A stretch of 64,000 bases of DNA from an uncultured bacterium (GTDB lineage Bacteria > Cyanobacteriota > Vampirovibrionia > Gastranaerophilales > Gastranaerophilaceae): NCBI GenBank assembly GCA_949298985.1, contig CASFYV010000021.1, forward strand, positions 372,001-436,000, given 5' to 3'. This document shows positions 46,825 to 54,844 of this stretch, piece by piece. The notes under the pieces are model-generated. The model was given only the letters and a program-made list of their open reading frames with translations, was not told the origin of the DNA and did no database searches. A program made the position numbers and the translations under genes. Numbering within the stretch: position 1 is the first letter of the stretch; every line of letters begins with the position of its first letter.

Positions 46825-47100
46825 TTATTTTTCTATTAAATAAAAATTTTCAGGAAGTTTAGATGCAATTTTTGAAACAAATTCTTCCGGCGATAGAGAA
46901 AAAGCTTCTGCAAGTTTAAAAATAGTTGTAAGTTGAGGGTCTTTTAGTCCTCTTTCACTTTTGCTTATAATATCAATAGGAACATCATTTTCACTACAAA
47001 ATTTAAATTGACTTTGTTTGCCTCTTAATTCTTTTATAGTTTTTGCTAAAGCTGTGAGAATAATTTTTTTCTTTTTTGTTATTTCTTTTTTATCTTGCAT
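46825..47100 (-). CDS. XRE-family transcriptional regulator
   Basis: A 91-aa protein whose middle is a helix-turn-helix domain: ALAKTIKELRGKQSQFKFCSENDVPIDIISKSERGLKDPQLTTIFKLAEAFSLSPEEF. The basic N-terminus (KKKKI) is probably disordered. It is convergent with the permease gene, 2 bases away. Size and fold match small XRE regulators, including restriction-system controller proteins. Its orientation is opposite to the restriction genes, so a role in controlling them is only a possibility. An inverted repeat lies upstream of its start. Confidence 0.82.
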   Translation of the reverse strand: MQDKKEITKKKKIILTALAKTIKELRGKQSQFKFCSENDVPIDIISKSERGLKDPQLTTIFKLAEAFSLSPEEFVSKIASKLPENFYLIEK

Positions 47101-47124
47101 ATTTAAATTTTAAGTGTAATATTT

Positions 47125-47152
47125 TATTATCGCTTTCGCGAACGTGATAATA
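47125..47152 (-). promoter_or_regulatory. Inverted repeat upstream of the XRE gene
   Basis: TATTATCGC and GTGATAATA are 9-base arms with one wobble position. They lie 25-52 bases before the start of the leftward XRE gene, a position consistent with an autoregulatory operator. Between this and rnpB, no convincing gene is seen. Confidence 0.4.
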
Positions 47153-47239
47153 GGACGGATACTTTTGCAAGAAGAAGAATTTAAAATAGAATATGAATAT
47201 TTTCTTGATTTTTTAAATGAAAGTTTGAACTCATTATGT

Positions 47240-47245
47240 TATAAT
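47240..47245 (+). promoter_or_regulatory. -10 box of rnpB
   Basis: A perfect TATAAT lies 6 bases before the 5' strand of helix P1 of RNase P RNA, exactly where the -10 element of a precisely initiated RNA should be. A matching -35 is not obvious. Confidence 0.6.
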
Positions 47246-47251
47246 AAATAC

Positions 47252-47758
47252 GAATAAAGCAGTCGGATAATCGCGCCTAATAAAAGGTGAGGAAAGTCCG
47301 TGCATCCAAGGACAGACCGCCGGAGAAACTCCGGGCAGCGTGAGCTGGCGGATAGGACCACAGAAATGGATGCGAAGCCGGTATGAGTGCCGTTGCGTGG
47401 TTGCAACAGCAAACAAGCAACGCACGAAATACTACGATTCCACCGTTACGAAATGAGCGTAAGCGAATGAAGTGTAGCAATCTATGATTGCACAGGCGGA
47501 ATTAAGGCTAATCGCAGAGACTGCCGATGGATTGTAAAATCACAGGCGATGGTGCAACGGTGAGTTAAGAGCTTCACCAGCGATATCGGAAGGTATCGGC
47601 TAGGCAACCCCCGGTCGGATGCAAGATTGATGCAAGCGTTTGAGGTGTCCGCCGAGCTTGGAAAAATCGCTTGAGATTAGGAGTAATCCTAATACCAGAT
47701 AGATGATTATCAAGGAATTTTTTCCTGAACAGAACACGGCTTATGAACTGCTTTATTC
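47252..47758 (+). ncRNA. rnpB: RNase P RNA component (type A-like)
   Basis: Catalytic RNA for tRNA 5' maturation. Conserved blocks are present in order: GAGGAAAGTCCG (P4 5' region, near 47289), ACAGAAA, GCAAACAAG, the GTTAAGAGCTTCACC block (near 47563), AGGCAACCCC, and the 3' block ACAGAACACGGCTTA. The ends are fixed by a perfect 12-base P1 helix, GAATAAAGCAGT (47252-47263) with ACTGCTTTATTC (47747-47758), followed by a T-run that can terminate transcription. At 507 nt it is longer than the E. coli RNA (about 377). An extra branched arm at 47436-47502 carries two small hairpins (TTACG/CGTAA and GCAATC/GATTGC). Confidence 0.96.
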
Positions 47759-47769
47759 TTTTTTATTTT

Positions 47770-50700
47770 TTAAATTATATTATTAAAAATTATACTTGGT
47801 TCTTGCTCTGTTTCTTTATTTCCCCAGCCTTTTGCTTTTGAGGATGTTGTAATATAGAGTTTTTTTTGGGCTCGGGTAATCGCTACATATAATAATCTTA
47901 AACTCTCTTCTGAGTTAAATTCTTTTAATTCCATTTCAGATTTTCTTTTATATGCTGGATTGAATGATTTTATTTCTTCCATAAATAATGATGAAGCTTT
48001 AAGTTTTGCTTGATTAACATCTATTGAAAGATTTTTTTCTGCCATTTCAGGAAGAAATACATAATCAAATTCATCACCTTTTGATTTATGCAATGTCATT
48101 ATTTGAACTTTACCCTTCATAGCATCTTTATCTTCTTCTTCGGAAAAGAATTTAAATCCGCTTAATGTTGGTTTTTTAGCGAGTTCTTCTAATCTTTGCA
48201 AAGTTAAATCAAATTTACCCGTAGAATTTAATCTTTTTACTAAAGTTGCAATAAGATACACATTTGATTTTTCAATGTCACTTGTGTAATAAAAAAGTCC
48301 TATTCTTATCACCAATTCTTCCAGTGGTAAAGTTGAAGAATTAAGCCAATATTGCATATCCCAAAGGAATTGTGCTAAATCATTTGATTCAATATCATCT
48401 CCATTTTTTTCAACAAAAGGAATTTCTGATGCTCTAATTTCTAATTGTAATCTGGGTTTATAAAAACCTAAATCGGCAAGAGTTTCGTAAGTCGATACAA
48501 CTATTTCATTATCAAACGGGTTTTGAATAAATTTAAGGATTGAAAATATTGTATTAAATACTCCCTTTTGTCCTAAAGATTCACTTCTTGTAATACTTTT
48601 TAACCCAGCATTATTAATAAATTCTGCCCAAGAATTTACTTGATAATTATTCCTTAATAAAATTCCAATAGTAGCATTTTTATTTTTTGTAAGAATATTT
48701 TTAATTTCTTTTAAAATGAAATTTTTTTCCGCAAAAGTATTTTCAAAAACATTTGAGAAAATTGCATTCTCACTAATCGGATTTTTTCCTTCAACACCTT
48801 TCATGTAACTGGTAAAAAAAGCTTTCGGTAAAATTGTGTTCCCAAAATTAACGAGTTTGTTCGCTAAATCCATAACAGCTTGAGTGCATCTTTGAGAATG
48901 ATTCATTTCAACAGTAGTATCGGCAGTTTGGATAAAATTTCTAAAACCTTCTACATCAGCATTAGAAAAAGTTGTTGTAATCGCTTGATTAATATCACCA
49001 CAGCGGATTAAATTTTTATGCTTTCCACTTAAAAGTCCTATCAGTTTTTGTTGTACTCCTGATGAATCTTGAGCTTCATCTTCTATTATATATTCACAAA
49101 TTTTTTGATAGTATTCTAAAATGTCAGGATTATTTTCCAACAATTTTACTGACATTATTAGAATATCATCATAATCAATCAAATTTGCTTCTTTTAATTG
49201 TGCTTGATATTCCTTATAAAAAGATTTAAATTTTTCAATTTTTTTATCAGAAGAAGTTTTTTCAATATCACCTTCTTGAAGTTTTAAAACAGAGATTGCT
49301 CTATCAAATTCTTCTACTTCGGTTTTTGTACTTTTACCGCTAATACTTTTTATAATTCTAATTCTTTGAGTATCATCACAAATATCAAAATCTGACGGAA
49401 GATTTAATCTTTCAAAATTAGAATTTTCTTTCAAAATTTTTAGAGCAAGTCCGTGAATCGTACTAATATTAGGAAGTAGAGTAGAGTTCGGACACATATT
49501 TTTTATTCGTTCTCTAAAATTTCTTGCTGCAGAATCCATGTATGTTAAAACGAAAATATTAGTTGGAATAACTCCTCTTTCAATTAGTTTTATAATTAAA
49601 GCTAATAAGATAGTCGTTTTTCCGGCTCCGGGAACAGCAGAAATTGCCATTGAACCTTTTTTGTAATCAAGAACAGGTTTTTGATCTTCTCTTGGAGTTA
49701 TTTTAAAACCTTTATTTTCCACCGTATCAAAATTATCTTCTCCACCTTTAAGATAAGATTCTATTCCTCCTAAATTTTCAACTCCCGAAGGATCAAAAAG
49801 ACTTGAGCATGCCCAAATATGTTCTGTAGATAAAAGTAAAAGTTTTCTTAAAATTCTTGCAATTTTTTGTTTTGATAAAAAGATATCATCCTCTATTGTA
49901 TACTCATCTTTAGACCAGTCAGCTTGAAATACCCAAGCATTGTATAAAGGTCCTGTATCATTTTTTACCCAATCTGAATGAGATACATCTAGCCAAAATT
50001 GGTATTTTGTTTGAATTTTATTATCTATAATTTTTTGAGGAGTTGCTATTACTAAATCATTATCATGTATTTCCAATGTTGAGCTTGGATTTTCTGCAAT
50101 AATAGAATTTTCTATTTGAGTAATTATTTCTTCTGTTCTGGTTTTTACGTTTTCTGCTCCTAAAACTTTTTCAAAATCTTTTAATTGTTTTATAAAGAAA
50201 TTGAATTTATTTATTTTAGTTTCATCTACATATTTAACAACTCTATAAAACATTTCATATATAATTTGTGAAAGTTTTAAATCTTTATTTTTTATATCTT
50301 TAAATACAGTTAAAAAATCTTGGTAATTTTCATTATAAAACTCTAACTCTATTTCAGGTAAAATTTTTGATTTTTCATATCCTGATAAAATCTTATTACA
50401 ATATTTTAAAGGAATTCCAACATAATCTGATAAAATAACTCGTAAATCAAAATCAGAAATGATAATATTATGCATAAGTTTTAAAATATTTAAACTTGCT
50501 CTGACAAGCGGATTATCAATTAATTTTTCACTCCCTGAAAGAAACAAAAGATTGCATGACTTTTTTAGATTTTCTTCTAAAGTAAATCTAAGCATGTTAT
50601 CTTGCAAAGGAGTAATTATTGTAATATCTTTTGGCTTAATATTTTTTTTTAACAAATTTTGAATTTTTTCAATCGTATAATCAAGTATTTCTGCACGTTT

Positions 50701-51618
50701 TGACAAAGAAATTAATGTAAAATTTTCTAATCTTTCTTGTTTATCTTCTAAAATATTAGAAAATATTATATCTCCTTGAGTAAATTTATTTTCTTCATCT
50801 TTCAATTCAGGAAATAATTTTTGATAATCATTAATAGAATTTTCGTTAAATAATTTTGATAATTTATATTCTATAGAAGTGTCTGCACTTAAATAACCAC
50901 AACGACTGGAACCTAATGAGTCAAAACAAATTATCCAATCTTTTAGTTGAGGTTTTAAATAAGTTATAAAATCAAAACAAACCGGAGTCATTTCATCAGC
51001 GTCATCTACTAAAAGATATTTTATGTTCTTAAAATAATCTGTATTAGTATAAATATGATTAAAAATAAGAGTTTGTCTTAAATAATCTAAACTTCTGTTT
51101 TTAAGAGTAGAAGAAAGAAGTTTTTTTATAATAAGTTCAGCATCATCAGCAAAAGATTCTTTTAAGATTTGAGAACGTTCTTTTACTTCTTCATTTGTTA
51201 AATGGTTTTGAACAATTAATGAATATCTTCTAAAAATTTGATGAAGCAAAGATTTTTTAGAATTATACCCTTTAACTTCTACTTTTTTTAAAATATCTTT
51301 AAGTAAAAATTGTGAAATTTCAAGTCCAACAAGATTTGGAAGTATAAAATTTTTATCTCCCGGAATTAAATTTTCAACAAAACACCAATTATCGATTAAT
51401 GTATTATAGACAATTGAAAAAAATGAATGAATATTTAATTTTTCAATTGCAGCAGAATCAATTTTTTCAAGAATTTGTTTTGTAAATTGCTGTTTTAAAG
51501 TTGAATTTTGGACAAGAACAAGTATTTCTGAAGGCTTTATTCCTTTAGAGATTAAATCTAAATATTTATCAACTAATACTTTAGTTCGAAAATCGACTTT
51601 AATAAAATTTAATAACAT
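47770..51618 (-). CDS. Tandem SF1 helicase: degenerate N-terminal module fused to UvrD-like module
   Basis: A 1282-aa protein. The C-terminal half is a complete UvrD/PcrA-type motor: Walker A SAVPGAGKTT (about 660-668), FVLTYMDSAARNFRERI, ISTIHGLAL, IIEDEAQDSSG (about 846), GDINQAI, VQIMTLHKSKGDEFDYVFLPEM and LLYVAITRAQKKLYI near 1246. The N-terminal half (1-640) has helicase-like spacing: KVLVDKYLDLI in place of a Walker A, YLLVDDADEMTPVCFDF (about 204) as a DExx-like motif, and a 2A-like TLISLSKRAEILDYTI region. It lacks a P-loop, as in AddB or AdnA-type inactive motors. No RecB-type nuclease domain is evident. A role in double-strand break processing is inferred. Confidence 0.85.
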   Translation of the reverse strand: MLLNFIKVDFRTKVLVDKYLDLISKGIKPSEILVLVQNSTLKQQFTKQILEKIDSAAIEKLNIHSFFSIVYNTLIDNWCFVENLIPGDKNFILPNLVGLEISQFLLKDILKKVEVKGYNSKKSLLHQIFRRYSLIVQNHLTNEEVKERSQILKESFADDAELIIKKLLSSTLKNRSLDYLRQTLIFNHIYTNTDYFKNIKYLLVDDADEMTPVCFDFITYLKPQLKDWIICFDSLGSSRCGYLSADTSIEYKLSKLFNENSINDYQKLFPELKDEENKFTQGDIIFSNILEDKQERLENFTLISLSKRAEILDYTIEKIQNLLKKNIKPKDITIITPLQDNMLRFTLEENLKKSCNLLFLSGSEKLIDNPLVRASLNILKLMHNIIISDFDLRVILSDYVGIPLKYCNKILSGYEKSKILPEIELEFYNENYQDFLTVFKDIKNKDLKLSQIIYEMFYRVVKYVDETKINKFNFFIKQLKDFEKVLGAENVKTRTEEIITQIENSIIAENPSSTLEIHDNDLVIATPQKIIDNKIQTKYQFWLDVSHSDWVKNDTGPLYNAWVFQADWSKDEYTIEDDIFLSKQKIARILRKLLLLSTEHIWACSSLFDPSGVENLGGIESYLKGGEDNFDTVENKGFKITPREDQKPVLDYKKGSMAISAVPGAGKTTILLALIIKLIERGVIPTNIFVLTYMDSAARNFRERIKNMCPNSTLLPNISTIHGLALKILKENSNFERLNLPSDFDICDDTQRIRIIKSISGKSTKTEVEEFDRAISVLKLQEGDIEKTSSDKKIEKFKSFYKEYQAQLKEANLIDYDDILIMSVKLLENNPDILEYYQKICEYIIEDEAQDSSGVQQKLIGLLSGKHKNLIRCGDINQAITTTFSNADVEGFRNFIQTADTTVEMNHSQRCTQAVMDLANKLVNFGNTILPKAFFTSYMKGVEGKNPISENAIFSNVFENTFAEKNFILKEIKNILTKNKNATIGILLRNNYQVNSWAEFINNAGLKSITRSESLGQKGVFNTIFSILKFIQNPFDNEIVVSTYETLADLGFYKPRLQLEIRASEIPFVEKNGDDIESNDLAQFLWDMQYWLNSSTLPLEELVIRIGLFYYTSDIEKSNVYLIATLVKRLNSTGKFDLTLQRLEELAKKPTLSGFKFFSEEEDKDAMKGKVQIMTLHKSKGDEFDYVFLPEMAEKNLSIDVNQAKLKASSLFMEEIKSFNPAYKRKSEMELKEFNSEESLRLLYVAITRAQKKLYITTSSKAKGWGNKETEQEPSIIFNNII

Positions 51619-51660
51619 ACTCCTTATGTACTATTTTATCATAAACAGGGGGTTAACCTA

Positions 51661-51689
51661 TTGCAAAAACAAAAAATTTTTAATACAAT
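51661..51689 (+). promoter_or_regulatory. Sigma-70-type promoter of the winged-helix gene
   Basis: TTGCAA (51661-51666) and TACAAT (51684-51689) are separated by exactly 17 bases. Start of transcription near 51696 would leave a leader of about 40 bases with AAGGAGA before ATG 51739. Confidence 0.65.
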
Positions 51690-51738
51690 GAGTGGGTAAG
51701 TTATTACGGTTACACTATTTAAGAAGGAGATTTTTAAA

Positions 51739-51966
51739 ATGGCAAAAATTAAAGAAGAAAGAAAAGGAATCCAAGAACAAATTATCGAATCAGCTGGTCA
51801 AATTTACAACTACCTTTCTAACAAAGGTGAAGTTTCTATCAACAAAATGAAAAAAGATTTAAGCTTAAATGAAAACTTTGCTGAAATGGGATTAGGCTGG
51901 TTATCAAGAGAAGATAAATTAGAATATACTCAAAAAGCTAAATCAGTAACTGTAAAATTAAGATAG
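51739..51966 (+). CDS. Small winged-helix protein (DUF2582-like)
   Basis: A 75-aa basic protein: AGQIYNYLSNKGEVSINKMKKDLSLNENFAEMGLGWLSREDKLEY. This is the winged-helix pattern of the DUF2582 family, found in anaerobes and archaea, with unknown but probably DNA-binding function. It is monocistronic, with its own promoter and a strong terminator, and the codon choice looks like that of a well-expressed gene. Confidence 0.8.
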   Translation: MAKIKEERKGIQEQIIESAGQIYNYLSNKGEVSINKMKKDLSLNENFAEMGLGWLSREDKLEYTQKAKSVTVKLR

Positions 51967-51986
51967 TTATCTGATTAACATAGGTT

Positions 51987-52017
51987 AAAAAAGCTCCGAA
52001 AATTTCGGAGCTTTTTT
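51987..52017. terminator. Bidirectional terminator
   Basis: AAAAAAGCTCCGAA (51987-52000) and TTCGGAGCTTTTTT (52004-52017) form a perfect 14-base stem between convergent genes. Confidence 0.95.
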
Positions 52018-52019
52018 AT

Positions 52020-52298
52020 TTATTTTGAATATATTTGTTTAGCTCGTTTGGTAATTTTTTTGTATTCAGGGTTGAGTTTTCGCATATTTTTTAATATGTC
52101 ATAAGCTTCTTTGATATACGCACAACTTAAAAAACCACTGCCAACAAGTCCTATTGGATTTTTTTGGTTTGCTGATAAAATTCCTGTTGTGATGTAAGTT
52201 CCTATACATAAACTTTTGACGTTTCTAGCCGTTTTGTAGTTTTTATATTGTCTGTTAATTGCATTTCCTTTTAAAATTGTGTTTGATAGAATTTTCAT
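52020..52298 (-). CDS. Small unrecognised protein with hydrophobic hairpin
   Basis: A 92-aa basic protein (MKILSNTILKGNAINRQYKN...). Two moderately hydrophobic stretches (SLCIGTYITTGILSA and PIGLVGSGFLSCAYI, about residues 29-63) could form a membrane hairpin. The tail is Lys/Arg-rich. CAGGAG lies 6 bases before the ATG. No family recognised. It is convergent with the winged-helix gene and shares its terminator. Confidence 0.55.
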   Translation of the reverse strand: MKILSNTILKGNAINRQYKNYKTARNVKSLCIGTYITTGILSANQKNPIGLVGSGFLSCAYIKEAYDILKNMRKLNPEYKKITKRAKQIYSK

Positions 52299-52521
52299 AA
52301 TTACTCCTGAATTTTATAAAGATATTGTAAATCAAAGAAATAAATTTTAAAAATTTTCAATAAAATATTATAATAAAAAGACAAAAAATAAAATAAGCTT
52401 AAATTAAAACCTAAAATTGAACAAAACACAAAAAAGTAAATAGACTAATTATTAAATTAAAAACACAAACTACAAATTTAAATAATTTTTTTATTTTACA
52501 TATAATAAAAACGAGGTAAGA

Positions 52522-53001
52522 ATGAATATAGAATTTGAGTTAGCAAAAAAATTATTTGAGAAAAAATTAACAATAGCAACGACCGAATCTTGTACAGGAG
52601 GACTTTTAAGCTCAAAACTTACAGACATAAGCGGAAGCTCTGAATTTGTACATCTTAATTTAGTTACATATTCTAATGAAGCAAAACATAAAATGCTTGG
52701 AGTTAGATTAGAAACTTTGGAAAATTTTGGAGCAGTAAGCGAAGAATGTTCGTATGAAATGGCGAAAGGTTTACAAGAATTAACTCATGCTGATATTTGT
52801 ATTTCAACAACAGGTATCGCAGGACCAACAGGAGGTACAAAAGAAAAACCCGTTGGACTTATGTATTCAACTATCTATACAAAAAATAAAGCTTTAACTT
52901 ATGAAGTTTTGTTACCGTCTGAAACTCCTAGAATTGAAATGAAAGAAGAATTTGTAAAGGCTGTTTTACAAAAAGTTTACTCATTTTTAGATTTACTATA
53001 A
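52522..53001 (+). CDS. pncC: Nicotinamide-nucleotide amidase (CinA C-terminal type)
   Basis: Deamidates NMN to nicotinate mononucleotide in pyridine nucleotide recycling. The 159-aa stand-alone CinA C-domain shows TIATTESCTGGLLSSKLTDI, SSEFVHLNLVTYSNEAKHKMLGV, GAVSEECSYEMAKG and STTGIAGPTGGTKEKPVGLMY. AACGAGGT precedes the ATG. It is followed after 9 bases by the TonB-C/TPR gene, so the two are likely cotranscribed. Confidence 0.93.
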   Translation: MNIEFELAKKLFEKKLTIATTESCTGGLLSSKLTDISGSSEFVHLNLVTYSNEAKHKMLGVRLETLENFGAVSEECSYEMAKGLQELTHADICISTTGIAGPTGGTKEKPVGLMYSTIYTKNKALTYEVLLPSETPRIEMKEEFVKAVLQKVYSFLDLL

Positions 53002-53010
53002 AATAATTTT

Positions 53011-53826
53011 ATGGGGTATTGTATAAAAAGATTTGTTTTTGCTTGCATTTTATTTATGCTTGCACTTCCTGTATTTTCTTCTGAATTTGATTATAACAAA
53101 TATCGAGGGAATCAAGAATTACAAGTAAGTTTCTCTGATTATATGACCTCTCTTCAAAATAAAATTCAAAGAACTTGGGACCCGCCTGATTTTGTAGAAG
53201 ACGGACATACAACAGTTATGTTTAAAGTAAGTAGATTTGGGCATCTTCTTGACGCTCAAATTGTAGAAAGCTCTAATAATCCTGTATTTGATGAAGCAAC
53301 GTTAGAAGCTCTAAAAAAAGCTGCTCCGTTTGATAAATTCCCCGCTAGTACCTCAAAAGAAAGCCTTACTATTAAATATACTTTTAATACAACTATCGTA
53401 AAAACTGATACAATGCGTCGTTATGTTGAAAATGCAGATAGCTTTATAAATGTAAATAATCAAATAGCTTTGGATTATATTAATAAAGCAATTGATGAAG
53501 TCGAAGGAGACATCAATTCATATTATTTATACGGGAAACGAAGTAAAATCAAACGAGCTTTAGGTGACGAAAAAGGAGCAGAAGAGGATCTTATAGAATC
53601 TAAAAGATTAAAAGCTAAATATGACCAAAAAAGAATAAACTCCTCAAAACTTATAGCAGAGATGGAAAATACCCCGTTTTCATATTTTTACTTAGCTCAT
53701 TCATATGAAATCGCAGGAGATTACGAACACGCTCTTGAAGCTATTGATAAAGCAATTAGTCTGACGGAGCTGAATAATAATTACAAACGCTACCGCGCAG
53801 AGCTTGAACAAAAAAGCAGGCTATAG
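53011..53826 (+). CDS. Exported protein with TonB C-terminal domain and TPR repeats
   Basis: A 271-aa protein. The signal peptide is residues 1-24 (ends VFSSE). A TonB C-terminal-type domain (about 35-130: YMTSLQNKIQRTWDPPD, VMFKVSRFGHLLDAQIVESSNNPVFDEATLEALKKAAPFDKFP) is followed by two or three TPR-like units (ALDYINKAIDEVEGDINSYYLYGKR; FYLAHSYEIAGDYEHALEAIDKAI). It lacks the N-terminal anchor and Pro-rich linker of a true energy transducer. A periplasmic scaffold role is more likely than ExbBD-driven transport. Confidence 0.85.
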   Translation: MGYCIKRFVFACILFMLALPVFSSEFDYNKYRGNQELQVSFSDYMTSLQNKIQRTWDPPDFVEDGHTTVMFKVSRFGHLLDAQIVESSNNPVFDEATLEALKKAAPFDKFPASTSKESLTIKYTFNTTIVKTDTMRRYVENADSFINVNNQIALDYINKAIDEVEGDINSYYLYGKRSKIKRALGDEKGAEEDLIESKRLKAKYDQKRINSSKLIAEMENTPFSYFYLAHSYEIAGDYEHALEAIDKAISLTELNNNYKRYRAELEQKSRL

Positions 53827-53833
53827 TAGTTTT

Positions 53834-53862
53834 GATGTGGTAAATCTTTGATTTACCACATC
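53834..53862. repeat. Perfect 13-bp hairpin containing a repeated sequence
   Basis: GATGTGGTAAATC (53834-53846) pairs with GATTTACCACATC (53850-53862) around TTT. The left arm recurs at 54821-54833. It lies just past the TonB-C/TPR gene and may act as a weak terminator, although no strong T-run follows. Confidence 0.6.
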
Positions 53863-54001
53863 ATACTTGTTACTTATTTAAGATAAGTTTTTTAATATTA
53901 AAGAATATAACTTGTTACAATATTAAAAATTAAGCAATTTTTGAAAAAAAAATTACTTTATAATAATAGATTATATATTTATATTGGGAAAAAGATTGGG
54001 T

Positions 54002-54808
54002 ATGAAAATAAATACATTAATTTCTGCAGTAAAAAAATTGGAAAATCAGGCAATAAAAACTCCTTTAAATGAACGAAAAGAACAGCAATTGTTTAATATT
54101 TTTGATGAAACTCTAACTAGAATTCAAACTTCTTCATCTTCTGAAATATATGGAGTGCAAAAAGTCCTAGCTAAACATAAATTACCAAGATATATGTATC
54201 ATTTAACAACAGAAGAATCTTATTTGTCGATGCTCAGAGATGGGAAAATTCTTCCAAGTAAAGCGTGTGATTTCGCATCAGGGACTTTTTTATTTGATAT
54301 GAAAAATTTTACGAAATATTGGAAAGAAACTTCCAAAGTTGCTGAGCAGCCAAGAACAACATTACTTAATTTGATAGCAACTCATTTAGGTTATCAAACA
54401 AATGGTAATATTGTTTTATTAAAAATCCCAACAAAATCTTTAGATGCAAGAACTATGAGATTGAGAGTTCAAGAGGAATGTAGATGTGGTTTGGGTAATT
54501 TTGGAAATGTAATTACAAATAGTGCAGAAGATAAGCACAAGTTCTCTCATAGCTTAGAAGCGTTTCAATATATATATCAAGGTGAAAATGTGCAAAAAGC
54601 TCCTTTATATAATCAAAGAAAAAAAGCTACTGAATATATTGTAAAAGAAGAAATCCCAATGAGTAATGTTTCTTTAGTTGGTAAAACAAATGTAGATACT
54701 GATGTTATAGAAAAAGCTCATCGGGAAAAACAAGACCTTCCAGAAGTATGGAAAGCTTTGACGGAAGGCCAGCCAGAGCAAAAAGCCTTCTTGCATTTAA
54801 GAGGGTAA
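54002..54808 (+). CDS. Unrecognised protein with ADP-ribosyltransferase-like features
   Basis: A 268-aa protein starting at ATG 54002 (the TTG at 53984 is less likely); the leader is MKINTLISAVKKLEN. The stretch YMYHLTTEESYLSMLRDGKILPS resembles the YHxT(s)xxxLxxILxxGxLxPS opening of DarT/DUF4433-like ADP-ribosyltransferases. ATEYIVKEEIPMSNVSLV near the end resembles their catalytic-Glu strand followed by a Pro-rich turn. A histidine and glutamate in these places fit an ART fold, but overall similarity is weak. No antitoxin (macrodomain) is adjacent. The gene is bracketed by a 13-base direct repeat. Confidence 0.55.
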   Translation: MKINTLISAVKKLENQAIKTPLNERKEQQLFNIFDETLTRIQTSSSSEIYGVQKVLAKHKLPRYMYHLTTEESYLSMLRDGKILPSKACDFASGTFLFDMKNFTKYWKETSKVAEQPRTTLLNLIATHLGYQTNGNIVLLKIPTKSLDARTMRLRVQEECRCGLGNFGNVITNSAEDKHKFSHSLEAFQYIYQGENVQKAPLYNQRKKATEYIVKEEIPMSNVSLVGKTNVDTDVIEKAHREKQDLPEVWKALTEGQPEQKAFLHLRG

Positions 54809-54820
54809 TTAAGTAAGTAG

Positions 54821-54833
54821 GATGTGGTAAATC
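54821..54833. repeat. Direct repeat of GATGTGGTAAATC, copy 2
   Basis: The 13-mer is identical to the left arm of the hairpin at 53834 and lies 13 bases after the ART-like gene. Only one arm is present here. Confidence 0.6.
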
Positions 54834-54844
54834 AAATATAAAAA

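Noticed and set aside
46825..47100. XRE protein as a certain controller (C) protein of the restriction system
   Set aside because: Size and fold fit, but it is convergent with the cassette, separated by the permease gene, and no C-box is visible before the methyltransferase. Kept only as a possibility.
47144..47257. 37-codon plus-strand frame before rnpB (starts GTG 47144)
   Set aside because: It begins inside an inverted repeat, runs through the rnpB -10 box into the mature RNA and has no Shine-Dalgarno. It may be a gene fragment, but there is no support for expression.
47234..47480. Two short open frames on the minus strand across rnpB
   Set aside because: They overlap the RNase P RNA, whose ends and conserved blocks are clear; the translations show no protein-like features.
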